Source: Spirillospora albida
GTDB taxonomy: Bacteria; Actinomycetota; Actinomycetes; Streptosporangiales; Streptosporangiaceae
Length of the DNA: 64,000 bases
Direction of reading: 5' to 3'
NCBI RefSeq assembly: GCF_000718255.1
Contig: NZ_JOFJ01000020.1
Location: 30,698 to 94,697, forward strand
In this document: positions 33,492 to 42,106 of the stretch, in pieces
Layout of the letters: each line of letters opens with the position of its first letter
Numbering within the stretch: the stretch's first letter is position 1
Notes under the pieces: generated by a model
The model's input: the letters and a program-made list of their open reading frames with translations, nothing else
What the model was told of the DNA's origin: nothing
Database searches by the model: none
Position numbers and translations under genes: made by a program

Positions 33492-34406
33492 ATGGCCAAG
33501 CGCAAGGGCAAGGGACCGACTCCGAAGGCCGAGGACCGGCACTGGCACGGCAAGCGGCAGAAGGCCCGCGCCGTGAAGAGCGCCCGCCGCACCGGGACCC
33601 AGACCCTCGGGCCGGGCGCCCGGTCCCGCACCGACGAGCAGCGTCCCGCCGCGGGCCGCCCCGCGGGCGCCCGCCGCGCGACCGGCGAGGTACCCGAGCT
33701 CGTCACCGGCCGCAACCCGGTCGTCGAGGCGCTGCGCGCGGGCGTCCCCGGCAGCGCCCTGTATGTGATGTCCGGCACGGACGAGCGCATCCGAGAGTCG
33801 ATCCAGCTCGCCGCCGACCGCGGCGTCCCGCTGCTGGAGACCGGCAAGAACGAACTCGACCGGCTCACCGACGGCGCCGTCCACCAGGGCATCGCGCTGC
33901 AGGTCAAGCCGTACCGCTACGCCCACCCCGACGACCTGCTGCGCGGCACGGCCCCGCTGATCGTCGCGGTCGACGGGATCACCGACCCCCGCAACCTGGG
34001 CGCGATCGTCCGGTCCGCGTCGGCGTTCGGCGCGTCCGGCGTCGTCGTCCCGGAGCGGCGCGCCGCCGGGGTCACCGCGGGCGCCTGGAAGTCGTCCGCC
34101 GGGACGCTCGCGTCCATCCCCGTCGCGCAGTGCACGAACCTGTCGCGGCAGCTCAAGGCGTACCAGAAGGCCGGGTGCTTCGTCGCGGGCCTGGACGCCC
34201 GCGGCGGCGTCACCGTCGCCGACATGGAACTCGCGTCCGGCCCGTTCGTGCTGGTCGTCGGCTCGGAGGGCAAGGGCATCGGACGCCTCGTCGCCGACAC
34301 CTGCGACATGCTCGTCACGATCCCGATGCCGGGCAAGGCCGAGTCCCTGAACGCGGGCGTGGCCGCCGGCATCGCCCTGTACGAGGTCAGCCGCCTGCGC
34401 GCGTGA
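33492..34406 (+). CDS. rlmB: 23S rRNA 2'-O-methyltransferase (SpoU/RlmB family)
   Basis: A 304-aa SPOUT methyltransferase. A basic Lys/Arg-rich N-terminal extension of about 70 residues (rRNA binding) precedes VTGRNPVVEALRAG, the substrate-binding domain, and the knotted catalytic domain with ITDPRNLGAIVRSA, VVGSEGKGIGRLV and IPMPGKAESLNAGVAAGI (the three SpoU motifs). ATG 33492 has AGGGGG 4 nt upstream; ATG 33489 is directly before it. TAAAAT (33428-33433) may be its own -10. The stop overlaps the converging sigma-factor gene by 20 nt. Confidence 0.92.
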   Translation: MAKRKGKGPTPKAEDRHWHGKRQKARAVKSARRTGTQTLGPGARSRTDEQRPAAGRPAGARRATGEVPELVTGRNPVVEALRAGVPGSALYVMSGTDERIRESIQLAADRGVPLLETGKNELDRLTDGAVHQGIALQVKPYRYAHPDDLLRGTAPLIVAVDGITDPRNLGAIVRSASAFGASGVVVPERRAAGVTAGAWKSSAGTLASIPVAQCTNLSRQLKAYQKAGCFVAGLDARGGVTVADMELASGPFVLVVGSEGKGIGRLVADTCDMLVTIPMPGKAESLNAGVAAGIALYEVSRLRA

Positions 34407-35574
34407 CCTCGCGGATCCTCCCGCGCAGGAAGCGGCGCTCGGCCTCGTTCTCCGTCAGGTCGAGCGCCGCCCGGTAGGCGTCCGCGGCCTCCGCGTTACG
34501 CCCGACCCGGCGCAGGAGATCGGCGCGCACGGCGTGGAACAGGTAGAACCGCTCGATCTCCAGCCCGTCCACGAGGCCGAGCGCCACGGCGGGCCCCTCG
34601 ACCTCCGCCACGGCCACGGCCCGGTTCAACGCGACGACGGGCCCGGGGGTGACCGCCGACAGCTGGTCGTACAGGGCGAGGATCTGCCGCCAATCCGTCG
34701 GCGGCTCGCTGTGCACGGCGTTGATGGCGGCCTGGATCTGGTACGGCCCGGGCCGCCCCCACCGCAGGCACCGCCTAACGATGCTCCGCCCCTCCTCCAT
34801 CAGCTTCCGATCCCACAACCCGGGGTCCTGATCCGCGAGGAGGACGAGCTCCCCACCGACCTCCCGGGCGTCCCGCCGCGCGTGGACGAGAAGCATCAGC
34901 GCGAGCAACCCCATCACCTCGGGCTCGTCCGGCATCAGCTCCGCCAGCACACGCCCGAGCCGGATGGCCTCCGCGCACAGATCGACCCGCGTCAGCTCAC
35001 CCTCCCGCGCCCGGTACCCCTCGCTGAACACGAGATACAGGACGGCCAGCACGCTGCCCACCCGCCCCGGCAGATCCGCCTCCCGCGGCACCCGGTAGGG
35101 GATCCCCGCGTCCCGGATCTTGTTCTTGGCCCGCACCAGCCGCTGCGCCATCGTCGCCTCGGGAACCAGGAACGCGTGCGCGATCTCCGCGGTACTGAGC
35201 CCCCCGACCAGCCGCAGGGTCAACGCCACCCGCGTGGCCGGGGCGAGCGCGGGGTGGCAGCACGTGAAGATCAGCCGCAACCGCTCGTCCGGCACGGCCC
35301 CCTCATCGACGGCCTCGCCCGCCACCAGGGCGGCCTCGGCCTGCTTCCGCCCCCGCACGGCCTCCCGCCGCAACCGGTCGATGGCCCGCCGCCGCGCCGT
35401 CGTGATGATCCACCCGGCGGGGCTGGGCGGCGTCCCGTCCACCGGCCACCGCCGGACGGCCTCGGCGAACGCGTCCTGGACGGCCTCTTCGGCGACGTCC
35501 ACATCGCCGAACTCACGGACCAGGACGGCCACCGCCCGCCCGTGCTCCCGGCGGAAGACCCGCTCGACCTCCAA
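34387..35574 (-). CDS. ECF42-type RNA polymerase sigma factor
   Basis: A 395-aa extracytoplasmic-function sigma factor with a long C-terminal extension. Region 2 is in VAEEAVQDAFAEAVRRW and GWIITTARRRAIDRLRR; region 4 is in LRLVGGLSTAEIAHAFLV. The remaining 200 residues are helical TPR-like repeats (DUF6596), typical of ECF42, where the extension replaces an anti-sigma factor. It starts at TTG 35574 immediately after the stop of a YciI/DGPF gene, its usual partner. The trigger is unknown. Confidence 0.9.
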   Translation of the reverse strand: MEVERVFRREHGRAVAVLVREFGDVDVAEEAVQDAFAEAVRRWPVDGTPPSPAGWIITTARRRAIDRLRREAVRGRKQAEAALVAGEAVDEGAVPDERLRLIFTCCHPALAPATRVALTLRLVGGLSTAEIAHAFLVPEATMAQRLVRAKNKIRDAGIPYRVPREADLPGRVGSVLAVLYLVFSEGYRAREGELTRVDLCAEAIRLGRVLAELMPDEPEVMGLLALMLLVHARRDAREVGGELVLLADQDPGLWDRKLMEEGRSIVRRCLRWGRPGPYQIQAAINAVHSEPPTDWRQILALYDQLSAVTPGPVVALNRAVAVAEVEGPAVALGLVDGLEIERFYLFHAVRADLLRRVGRNAEAADAYRAALDLTENEAERRFLRGRIREVTRAGG

Positions 35575-35922
35575 TCAGCCCTCGCTTTGGAAGGGCCGCA
35601 CCTCGATCGGAAGCCCGGTGATCCGCGCGTACTGCCCGGCCCACTCCAGCGCCTCGTCCAGATCCTGCACCTTGATGATCGTGATCCCGCCGAGGTGCTC
35701 CTTCCCCTCGGTGTAGGGCCCGTCGGTGGCGACGACGTCGCTCCCGCGCACCCGCACCACGGTGCTCGCCGACGGCTCATGGAACCCGGCCCCGAACACC
35801 CAGGACTCCGCCATCTCCAGCTCCCGCCGGATCTCGAACAGCTCCTTCATGATCGGGTCCAGCACCTCCGGCGGCGGCCTCTCCCCGACCGGCTGGAACA
35901 TGTTGAGCGCGTACAGCTTCAT
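35575..35922 (-). CDS. YciI/DGPF family protein, partner of the ECF42 sigma factor
   Basis: A 115-aa protein with the DGPF-type core: MKLYALNMF start, VVATDGPYTEGKEHLGG (the D-G-P signature) and VQDLDEALEWAGQY. Proteins of this family are encoded next to ECF42 sigma factors and are part of their regulon. It is upstream of the sigma gene with no spacing, so the two form an operon. No reaction is established; related YciI proteins may handle halogenated or small aromatic ligands. Confidence 0.88.
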   Translation of the reverse strand: MKLYALNMFQPVGERPPPEVLDPIMKELFEIRRELEMAESWVFGAGFHEPSASTVVRVRGSDVVATDGPYTEGKEHLGGITIIKVQDLDEALEWAGQYARITGLPIEVRPFQSEG

Positions 35923-36047
35923 GGCGTCCTCCCGTGACGTCGCTGCGGACCTCTCACCGTCTACACGAACGGATCACACCCACATCGACACCGGGAGAAA
36001 AATCTTCGCCAACCCCGTCCCGCGAGCGAACCCCCCGCCCCGTGGAC

Positions 36048-36053
36048 TACCAT
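36048..36053 (+). promoter_or_regulatory. -10 element upstream of tRNA-Thr
   Basis: TACCAT lies 14 nt before the mature tRNA 5' end, which would give a short pre-tRNA leader. No clear -35. Confidence 0.4.
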
Positions 36054-36067
36054 GCGGTGGCGACCAC

Positions 36068-36143
36068 GCCGGCGTAGCTCAACTGGCAGAGCATCTGTCT
36101 TGTAAACAGAAGGTTAGGGGTTCAAGTCCCCTCGCCGGCTCCA
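36068..36143 (+). tRNA. tRNA-Thr (anticodon UGU)
   Basis: A 76-nt cloverleaf. Acceptor GCCGGCG (36068-36074) pairs with CGCCGGC (36133-36139). The anticodon stem CTGTC/AACAG-type arm encloses CTTGTAA, giving TGT, which reads ACA/ACG Thr codons. The T-loop is GGTTCAAGTCC. CCA is encoded at 36141-36143. A tRNA end is a common integration site, but I see no second copy of the 3' end nearby. Confidence 0.95.
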
Positions 36144-36225
36144 GTTCATTGGCCCTTCCCCCGCTCCTCAAGATCGCGTGGGGTTCTGGCGGCCTGGCCG
36201 GGTGGGCGCTTTGGTGGCGGCGCTG

Positions 36226-37125
36226 TCATTCAGTGGGTGTCTCGGCGATGTTGAAGAGTTGGCCGGGGGCGTTCGGGTCACAGGGGAGTTGTAGGACGGG
36301 GGCGTTGAGGGTCGGGGTTCCCTTGACGCCTACGCACAGGTCGCGGTTCTCGGGGAGTAGTTGGTGGCCGCGCGGCGTCCTGCGCATCGTGAAGCGGTCC
36401 GTCTGGATGCGGTCGCAGGTGTCGTCGGAGAGGGGCGTGCCGGGTTCGGCCGAGCCGTCGACCACGCCCATGCAGCCGGGGCCGAACTGCGGGTGGACGG
36501 TGGTGATGCGCCAGAGCGTCCCGTGTCTGGTGAGAGCGCGGGGCGGAAAGCTCTTGGCGCAGTCCGTCAGGTAGATGCGGCCGCTTCGGTCGTTCCTCCG
36601 CTCGGAAAGGCAGAGGTCTCCGAGTTTGAGGACCGTGGTGGCCGAAGGGCCTGCTGCGGGAGGTGGCGTCTCGGACGGTGCTTCCGCTGGGCGGGTGAAG
36701 TAGGCGGCGCCCGTGATCGCCGCGACGGCGACGGACGCGAGGGTCGCCGCGACCGTTCGGCTCGATATGCGGCGGGTCGAGGGCGGTGTTTCGGGAGGCG
36801 CGGCAGGGGCCTCCGGCTCGCTGGTCATGGGGTGGACGAGGCGTTCCCGGGTCGCCAGCCATCGGGCCACGTCCTCGGGGCCGCCGCCGCAGACGCGGAC
36901 GAGTTCGGCGACCATTTCGCGCCGGGGGGCGTTATGGCGGTGCAGCGCCGTGGCCAGGGTGGAGGCGGGTAAGGCGTAACCACCGGTGGCGGACGTGCGG
37001 CGCTCGATTTCCTTGAAAGTCAGCCCGCTGCGTTCGCGCAGCCTCCGCAGCGCCACCACGAACTCTTCTTCGGTGGTCGCCGAAGAAGGATCCAGCTTTG
37101 CCTCGGATGCGTTCTCGCCGCTCAC
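36226..37125 (-). CDS. Membrane-anchored helix-turn-helix protein with C-terminal secreted domain
   Basis: A 299-aa protein. The N-terminal region (about 15-85) has an XRE-like helix-turn-helix, EFVVALRRLRERSGLTFKEI, as in actinobacterial cytoplasmic regulators. A single membrane helix at about 118-140 (TVAATLASVAVAAITG) is followed by an outer domain of about 150 residues with paired Cys and RLCV/DLCVGVKG-like repeats that resemble ricin-type or cell-surface folds. The start is GTG 37125. Such one-component membrane regulators sense the outside directly. Function unknown. Confidence 0.68.
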   Translation of the reverse strand: MSGENASEAKLDPSSATTEEEFVVALRRLRERSGLTFKEIERRTSATGGYALPASTLATALHRHNAPRREMVAELVRVCGGGPEDVARWLATRERLVHPMTSEPEAPAAPPETPPSTRRISSRTVAATLASVAVAAITGAAYFTRPAEAPSETPPPAAGPSATTVLKLGDLCLSERRNDRSGRIYLTDCAKSFPPRALTRHGTLWRITTVHPQFGPGCMGVVDGSAEPGTPLSDDTCDRIQTDRFTMRRTPRGHQLLPENRDLCVGVKGTPTLNAPVLQLPCDPNAPGQLFNIAETPTE

Positions 37126-37342
37126 GCGCAGAGTGTGGCAGAAGCCGGCCGTTCGGGTCCATCCCGAACGGCCGAACGGTACGGAATACCTGGTCACAGC
37201 CGGTTGAATGCTGGTTGCCGGCATGGAAGGCGTCACCCCGGAACGGGCCTCGAGGCACGTTCACAAATCGGCCGTGGGGCGGGCGCCGAAAGAGACGGAA
37301 TGGCACGGGAACTTTCGTGCCGAAACACGACCAGGAGATGAG

Positions 37343-37885
37343 ATGAGCAGTTTCCGTGCGATCGGGCTCGGTCTCGCGACGGCGGCGTCCCTCGCCGTCG
37401 GCGCCGCCCCGGCGGTGGCGGCCCCCAACCCGCCCTCCAACCCCGTCAAGGCGGCCAAGGGCTGCCCGACCGAGATCTACTACAAGGTGAAGTCGAAGAA
37501 GGTCGTCAACTACTGGGTGCCCGGCACCCACTTCGTGGACGGGAAGGGCGGCGAGATCACCGGCAAGGTCGACCGGTCCTGGACGAAGGAGGCCAAGCTG
37601 GAGGTCGGTGCGGAGGCGTCCGTCAAGGCGGTGTGGGCCACCGTCAAGGGGAGCGTGTCCAAGTCGGCGACCAAGAGCAACACCGTGACGGTGGGGCACT
37701 GGTACAAGCACAAGATCAGCAAGAACCGGTACGGCCACATCCGCTACCGCGTGATCGGGTACAAGGTGCTCTTCGAGAAGCGGCGCGTCCGGCCGAACTG
37801 CTCCGAGGTGGTCCTGGACGCCTTCTACGGCAACATCCCCACCTCGAAGGAGGGCTGGAAGTACTGGGAGACCAAGAGGCCCTGA
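37343..37885 (+). CDS. Small secreted protein, hypothetical
   Basis: A 180-aa protein with a clear Sec signal peptide (about residues 1-27, ending AAPAVAA before PNPP). The mature part is basic and Lys/Tyr-rich, with two Cys (PTEIYYK preceded by GC; RPNCSEV), probably one disulfide, and many Lys-Ser-Val repeats such as YYKVKSKKVVNYW. GGAG 9 nt before ATG 37343 supports the start. It is divergent from the membrane HTH gene, with 217 bp between, so may be its target. I do not recognise the family. Confidence 0.72.
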   Translation: MSSFRAIGLGLATAASLAVGAAPAVAAPNPPSNPVKAAKGCPTEIYYKVKSKKVVNYWVPGTHFVDGKGGEITGKVDRSWTKEAKLEVGAEASVKAVWATVKGSVSKSATKSNTVTVGHWYKHKISKNRYGHIRYRVIGYKVLFEKRRVRPNCSEVVLDAFYGNIPTSKEGWKYWETKRP

Positions 37886-37922
37886 CTCTTCCGGCGTCCG
37901 CACGCTGATGCCGGATTGGTCA

Positions 37923-37967
37923 TCGCTCCGAGCCCGGTCCATGGCCGGGTTCGGGGCGATTCCTTTT
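37923..37967. terminator. Bidirectional terminator between the secreted protein and the radical SAM gene
   Basis: Positions 37923-37937 and 37945-37959 form a 15-bp stem with two G-T pairs and a 7-nt loop, followed by TTCCTTTT. It separates two converging genes. Confidence 0.8.
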
Positions 37968-39157
37968 CAGGCGGCGGAGGTCCGGGGATGGAGGAGGGCC
38001 GTCAGTTCTCGCTGGTGGGGAAAGGTGCCGGGGATGTAGGAGCACCAGGGGTCTTCCGCGTACGGGTCTCCCGTCAAAGCCATTGCGCGGGAGCGGGAGC
38101 CGCCGCAGATGCTGTTGAATTCGCAGCTGCCGCAGCGGCCTTGCAGTTTCGCCGGATTGCGCAGGCCCGTGAAGAGGGGCGAGGTCCGGTAGATGTCGGG
38201 GAGTTCGGATTCCCGGACGTTGCCCGCTGACATGGGGAGAAAGCCGCTCGGATGTACCGAGCCCAGGTGGGAGATGAAGACGAAGCCGCGGGCGGAGTTG
38301 ACGTCCATGGGTGGGCGGCGGCTTCGGCGGGGCGGCAGGTTGAGGGCGGCCAGTTCAGAGGTGAGGGTCTTGTAGAGGTCGCCCAGGCCCAGGGCCGTGA
38401 TGTGATCGGCACCTCGGCGGGCCAGGATCTCCCGTTGGATCGCCACGCGGCGGAAGTGGTGGCCTTCCGTGGTGCGGGCGGGGATGTGGGCGCCCGCGTC
38501 GTAGACGAAGTTCAGGACGTCCTCGACCTGGTGCGCGTCCAGGGGCGGGAGCAGGCGGCCCCGGCCCGTGGGGACGAGGAGGAAGGCGCTCCAGGTCAGC
38601 GCCTTCTCCGCGTGGACGACCCGGACGATCTCCGGCAGGTCGGTCAGGTTGTGGCCGGTGACCGTGGTGTTGATCTGCACCTTCAGGCCCAGGTCGTGGG
38701 CGTCGCGCCAGGCGTCCAGGGTCCAGCGGTAGACGTCCGGAGTGGCCCGGAAGGCGTCGTGGATCTCCGGGGTGGAGCCGTCCAGGCTCAGGGAGATCGC
38801 CCGCGCGCCCGCCTCCGCGAGGGCGGCGAGGTTCTCGCGGGTGAGGGTCGGGGTGCCCGAGGGCGAGACCGCGACGGGAAGGCCGAGTGACGTTCCATGC
38901 CGGACCAGGTCGAAGAGGTCGGGCCGCTGGAACGGGTCGCCGCCCGTGATGACGAACATCGGGGGCGGCGTGCCGAAGGCGGCGATCTGCTCCATGAGGG
39001 CGTACGCCTCGGCGGTCGCCAGTTCGCCCGGGTCGCGGTCGGGGACCGCCGAGGCGCGGCAGTGGCGGCAGGCCAGAGGGCACGCTTGGGTGGCCTCCCA
39101 GATCACGATGAACGGACGGTCGGTCGTGTCGTGGCGCGGACTGCGGATCTGTTTCAT
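37967..39157 (-). CDS. Radical SAM/SPASM domain protein (TIGR04053-like)
   Basis: A 396-aa radical SAM enzyme. Cys26, Cys30 and Cys33 in ACPLACRHC bind the SAM-cleaving 4Fe-4S cluster; ITGGDPFQR is the SAM-binding loop. The C-terminal SPASM region (CGSCEFNSICGG plus flanking Cys) binds auxiliary clusters. The sequence is close to haem-modifying AhbC/AhbD/NirJ enzymes and to TIGR04053, whose substrate is unknown. ATG 39157 overlaps the NMO-like stop by 4 nt. It is the last gene of a four-gene operon with hemerythrin and Acg-type nitroreductase. Confidence 0.85.
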   Translation of the reverse strand: MKQIRSPRHDTTDRPFIVIWEATQACPLACRHCRASAVPDRDPGELATAEAYALMEQIAAFGTPPPMFVITGGDPFQRPDLFDLVRHGTSLGLPVAVSPSGTPTLTRENLAALAEAGARAISLSLDGSTPEIHDAFRATPDVYRWTLDAWRDAHDLGLKVQINTTVTGHNLTDLPEIVRVVHAEKALTWSAFLLVPTGRGRLLPPLDAHQVEDVLNFVYDAGAHIPARTTEGHHFRRVAIQREILARRGADHITALGLGDLYKTLTSELAALNLPPRRSRRPPMDVNSARGFVFISHLGSVHPSGFLPMSAGNVRESELPDIYRTSPLFTGLRNPAKLQGRCGSCEFNSICGGSRSRAMALTGDPYAEDPWCSYIPGTFPHQRELTALLHPRTSAA

Positions 39158-40542
39158 CGGCCCAGGAGGTAGTGGACGGCGTCGGTGGCGGAGTAGTCGG
39201 CCGGGAGGTCCGGAAGGAAGTCCAGGTCCTGGCCGAGGGTGACGAGCGGCGGTTCGATGTAGCCGCCGGGGCGGTGGCGGCCCAGGCCGACGTTGGCGAC
39301 GAGGGCGTTGCAGAGGCATCGGCGGCCCACGGCGTCCGCCGCGTCCCCTCCCTTGCGGACGTAGTCCTCCACGGGTTCGGCGGGGCAGCGGTAGCCGACC
39401 GCGCCGTTCTCGCGGACGTAGGGCGTCCGCAGGTAGCCGAGGTCGCAGAGGCGGGGACGCTCTGAGTAGACGTCCTCCTCGGAGAGGGTGCCCTCCAGGG
39501 CGACGACCTTGAACGGGAAACCGGCCGGGGACGCCTGCGGGTCGTTGCGGACGCGCAGGTCGCCCTTCAGGGCTCGGGTGACGAGTTCCCGCCGCAGGTC
39601 GGGCCGCAGGCCCGACTCCTGGCTGAGCGCGAAGATGCTGCCCGCCTGGATGCCCGCCGCTCCGGCGGCGCGGGCCGCGGCCAGTGCGGAGGGGTGCGCG
39701 TGGCCGCCGGCGAGCCAGAACGGCAGGCCCAGTTCGGCGACCTTGGACAGGTCGACCTCGTCGCGGGGGCCGTAGACGGGCTCGCCGTCATCGTCCAGCC
39801 GCAGGCGGCCGCGGGGCGGCGCGCTGTGGCCGCCCGCCGTGGGGCCCTCCAGGACGAACCCGTCCGGGCGCGTGGCGGACGACCGGTTCAGGTACATCGC
39901 CAGGACGTAGGACGACACGATCGCCAGGAAGCGCGGCCGGGGCGCGGGAGAGGGAGGATCGAACGAGATCCGGTCACCCGTGTCGGAGCCCGCGACGGTG
40001 ATCGTGAGGTGGCCGGTGCGGCCCTCGGCGAAGGCGTCCAGGAGGGCGGGGATCTCGGTCGGGATGCCGGCGCCCATGAGGATGTAGTCGACGCCCGCGA
40101 GCATCGCCCCGTACACGGCCGGCGGGGTGGCGAGCTGGATCTTCTCGAGGTAGTTGATCCCGACGGGGCCGTCGTGGCCCTCCTTCGCGAGCCAGACCTC
40201 CGCGAAGTTGCCCGCGACGTTCAGGTCGTCGCGGAACTCGTTCCGATGGAGGCTGAGCTTGGGGACCTGGCGGAACGGGCGGCCCGGCTCGATGCCGCCG
40301 GGGATGAAGTAGCGGCGCAGGATGCGCTCGGCGACGTCGCGCAGCGGGAAGGCGGCGAGGGCGCGGCGCAGGTCGCCGCCGGGGTCCCCGGCCTGGAGCC
40401 CGCGCGCCAGGAGCGCGTCGAGCGCCACGCCGGACACCACGCCGAGCTGGCCGGTGCCGGCGACGGCACCGGCCAGGCGCCAGCCCGAGACCCCTGCGCC
40501 CATCCCACCCTGGATGACCTCAGGCAGGCGCGGCTCAGACAC
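39154..40542 (-). CDS. Nitronate monooxygenase-like flavoprotein
   Basis: A 462-aa TIM-barrel flavoprotein: VIQGGMGAGVSGWRLAGAV at the start binds FMN, followed by GVDYILMGAGIPTEIP, LPFWLAGGHAHPSALAAARA and GAAGIQAGSIFA (phosphate-binding loops of the NMO/FabK group). It is longer than ordinary NMOs (about 330-360 aa) because of inserts at 60-120 and a Cys-containing tail. The long form is the one found beside TIGR04053 radical SAM genes. It overlaps the genes on both sides by 8 and 4 nt. Substrate unproven. Confidence 0.82.
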   Translation of the reverse strand: MSEPRLPEVIQGGMGAGVSGWRLAGAVAGTGQLGVVSGVALDALLARGLQAGDPGGDLRRALAAFPLRDVAERILRRYFIPGGIEPGRPFRQVPKLSLHRNEFRDDLNVAGNFAEVWLAKEGHDGPVGINYLEKIQLATPPAVYGAMLAGVDYILMGAGIPTEIPALLDAFAEGRTGHLTITVAGSDTGDRISFDPPSPAPRPRFLAIVSSYVLAMYLNRSSATRPDGFVLEGPTAGGHSAPPRGRLRLDDDGEPVYGPRDEVDLSKVAELGLPFWLAGGHAHPSALAAARAAGAAGIQAGSIFALSQESGLRPDLRRELVTRALKGDLRVRNDPQASPAGFPFKVVALEGTLSEEDVYSERPRLCDLGYLRTPYVRENGAVGYRCPAEPVEDYVRKGGDAADAVGRRCLCNALVANVGLGRHRPGGYIEPPLVTLGQDLDFLPDLPADYSATDAVHYLLGR

Positions 40543-41029
40543 GGCGTTCGCGGTCCGTCGCGGCCCAGTCGAGCAGGGACAGGCCGGCGCCGCGGGCGCT
40601 GCGGCGCGTGGAAAGGATGGTGTCCACCGTCTCGTCCGGGAGGGTCTCGACCATGATCGAGAGCCCGTCGCAGTCGCTGACGTGGGGAAGGATCTGCCGG
40701 GTCAGTTCGACGCCGCGCTCCGCGTCGGCCTCGGTGAGGGCCTCCTTGCCGGCGAGTTCGTAGATCTCCCGGACGTTGAGGACGGCCCCGTCGTGGTCGG
40801 CGAGGAGCTTGTCCACGTAGGCCTCGCCGAAGATGGCGACGAGCCGCGGGTACATCGCCTCCTCCTCGTACCGGAAGTGCGGCCCCATGGCGGAGTCGAT
40901 CGCGGTGATGAGGCCGCGGACCCGCTCGGCGTCGCGGGCCCGGAAGCCCTCCACGAGGTCGAGGAGGAGGTCGCGGACGGCGCGATGCTCCGTCCGGAAG
41001 ATGTCGGTGAATTCTTGGACGAGGGTCAC
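40535..41029 (-). CDS. Hemerythrin HHE-domain protein
   Basis: A 164-aa four-helix protein with di-iron ligands in the order His15 (FRTEHRAV), His51 with Glu55 (HFRYEEEAMYP) and His78 (LADHDGAV), then a further acidic/His site (LPHVSDCDG, atypical). Hemerythrins bind O2 or NO or supply a sensing di-iron site. GTG 41029 overlaps the stop of the nitroreductase gene (GTGA). The neighbours and upstream boxes suggest a hypoxia or NO role. Confidence 0.85.
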   Translation of the reverse strand: MTLVQEFTDIFRTEHRAVRDLLLDLVEGFRARDAERVRGLITAIDSAMGPHFRYEEEAMYPRLVAIFGEAYVDKLLADHDGAVLNVREIYELAGKEALTEADAERGVELTRQILPHVSDCDGLSIMVETLPDETVDTILSTRRSARGAGLSLLDWAATDRERRV

Positions 41030-42015
41030 TTCCAGCCTTTCTGGGTGCGTTGCAGAACTGCGGGGAACGGCCGGCGGGGCGTGCCCGGGACGGGCGGCCC
41101 GTAGCCGAAGCGGATGATGGCCTGGATGTGCCCCGCCGGGCGGGTGGCGCCGGTGTCGGGACGGCTGCCGGACTGCATGTCCCACGGCTGCGACAGCAGC
41201 GACGTGGACAGCCCGCGCCTGGTCGCCGTCAGCAGGATCCGCTGCAGGGCCTGACCGGCGAGCAGCCAGTCGGCGGGTTCGTCGCCCTGGGTGAGCAGGA
41301 CGCCGAGCTGCGGCCGGACGGCGAAGTCGTCGGCGTCGCGCCCGGTCACGGGTCCCGCGAGGCCGAAGTCGCGCATCGGCAGGCCGCGCCCGGTGGGCCG
41401 GGGGCCGTAGGCGTACCAGGGAATGCCGTCGTCGCGTCCCCGGCCGCACGTCCAGCGGGCGAGCTCGGTGAGGTAGCGGTCGTCGGCGACGAGCCTGCGG
41501 TCGGCGTCGGCGACCAGGCTGAGCAGGTACGCGGTGGTCTGCGGTCCGGGCATCCCGAGCGCGGCGCCCTCGGCCCGCGCGGCCTCCACCAGTTCGTCCC
41601 GGACGGCCCGCGACACGATGCGCTTGGAGAAGGGGCGGCGGCTGGTGCGGCGGTGCGGGATCGTCGCGTAGAGCTCGGCGTGCGTCGACGACGGCATCGG
41701 CGCCTCCTCGACGGCCACGGCGGCCACGAGGTTCGGGTCGTCCACGTTGTCGGGGAAGGACTGGACGAGCGGCCGGTGCCCGGTCATCCGGATCCCGAGC
41801 CGGAGGTTGAACAGGGCGGCGCCGCACGAGATGTACAGGGCGCGGCCCCGCGGGTCGAGGACGTCGAGCTTCCGGTCGGGGTCCGCGTGCAGTTCCAGGA
41901 CGGACGCGTCGTGGAGCCGGAAGCGCCAGGGCTGGGTGTTGTGCACCGACGGGGCCGCGGTGGCCGCGGTCACGAGGCGCCGGACGCCGACGTGCGTTGC
42001 GAATGGGTGGGGCAT
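41026..42015 (-). CDS. Acg-family FMN-binding nitroreductase-like protein
   Basis: A 329-aa protein of the Acg family (related to Rv2032 and other DosR-regulon proteins). APSVHNTQPWRFRLHD near the start is the FMN-binding nitroreductase signature, with PHRRTSRRPFS and LSQPWDMQSGSRP further on. These are two-domain proteins that bind FMN in an unusual, buried way and may store it. ATG 42015 has GGAGG 5 nt upstream. It is the first gene of the four-gene operon, 57-70 bp downstream of a DosR-like box. Confidence 0.85.
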   Translation of the reverse strand: MPHPFATHVGVRRLVTAATAAPSVHNTQPWRFRLHDASVLELHADPDRKLDVLDPRGRALYISCGAALFNLRLGIRMTGHRPLVQSFPDNVDDPNLVAAVAVEEAPMPSSTHAELYATIPHRRTSRRPFSKRIVSRAVRDELVEAARAEGAALGMPGPQTTAYLLSLVADADRRLVADDRYLTELARWTCGRGRDDGIPWYAYGPRPTGRGLPMRDFGLAGPVTGRDADDFAVRPQLGVLLTQGDEPADWLLAGQALQRILLTATRRGLSTSLLSQPWDMQSGSRPDTGATRPAGHIQAIIRFGYGPPVPGTPRRPFPAVLQRTQKGWK

Positions 42016-42071
42016 GGGCACCTCCACGTGCTGCCGGTCCTCATCGTCGTGGGCGGCGATGGAGGTTCCCA

Positions 42072-42106
42072 GGGGCGAAGGTCCCCGTAGGCGGGGACCG
42101 AAGGTC
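42072..42106 (-). promoter_or_regulatory. DosR/DevR-like boxes upstream of the Acg-type gene
   Basis: GGGGC-GAAG-GTCCC (42072-42085) matches the GGGAC-N4-GTCCC core of DosR boxes with one mismatch, 57-70 bp upstream of ATG 42015. A second, weaker unit GGGACCGAAGGTC (42094-42106) lies 23 bp away and shares CGAAGGTC. GGTCCCC-N6-GGGGACC (42080-42099) connects them. Confidence 0.6.

Noticed and set aside
36068..37900. Genomic island integrated at tRNA-Thr
   Set aside because: I found no second copy of the tRNA 3' end, no integrase and no clear border.
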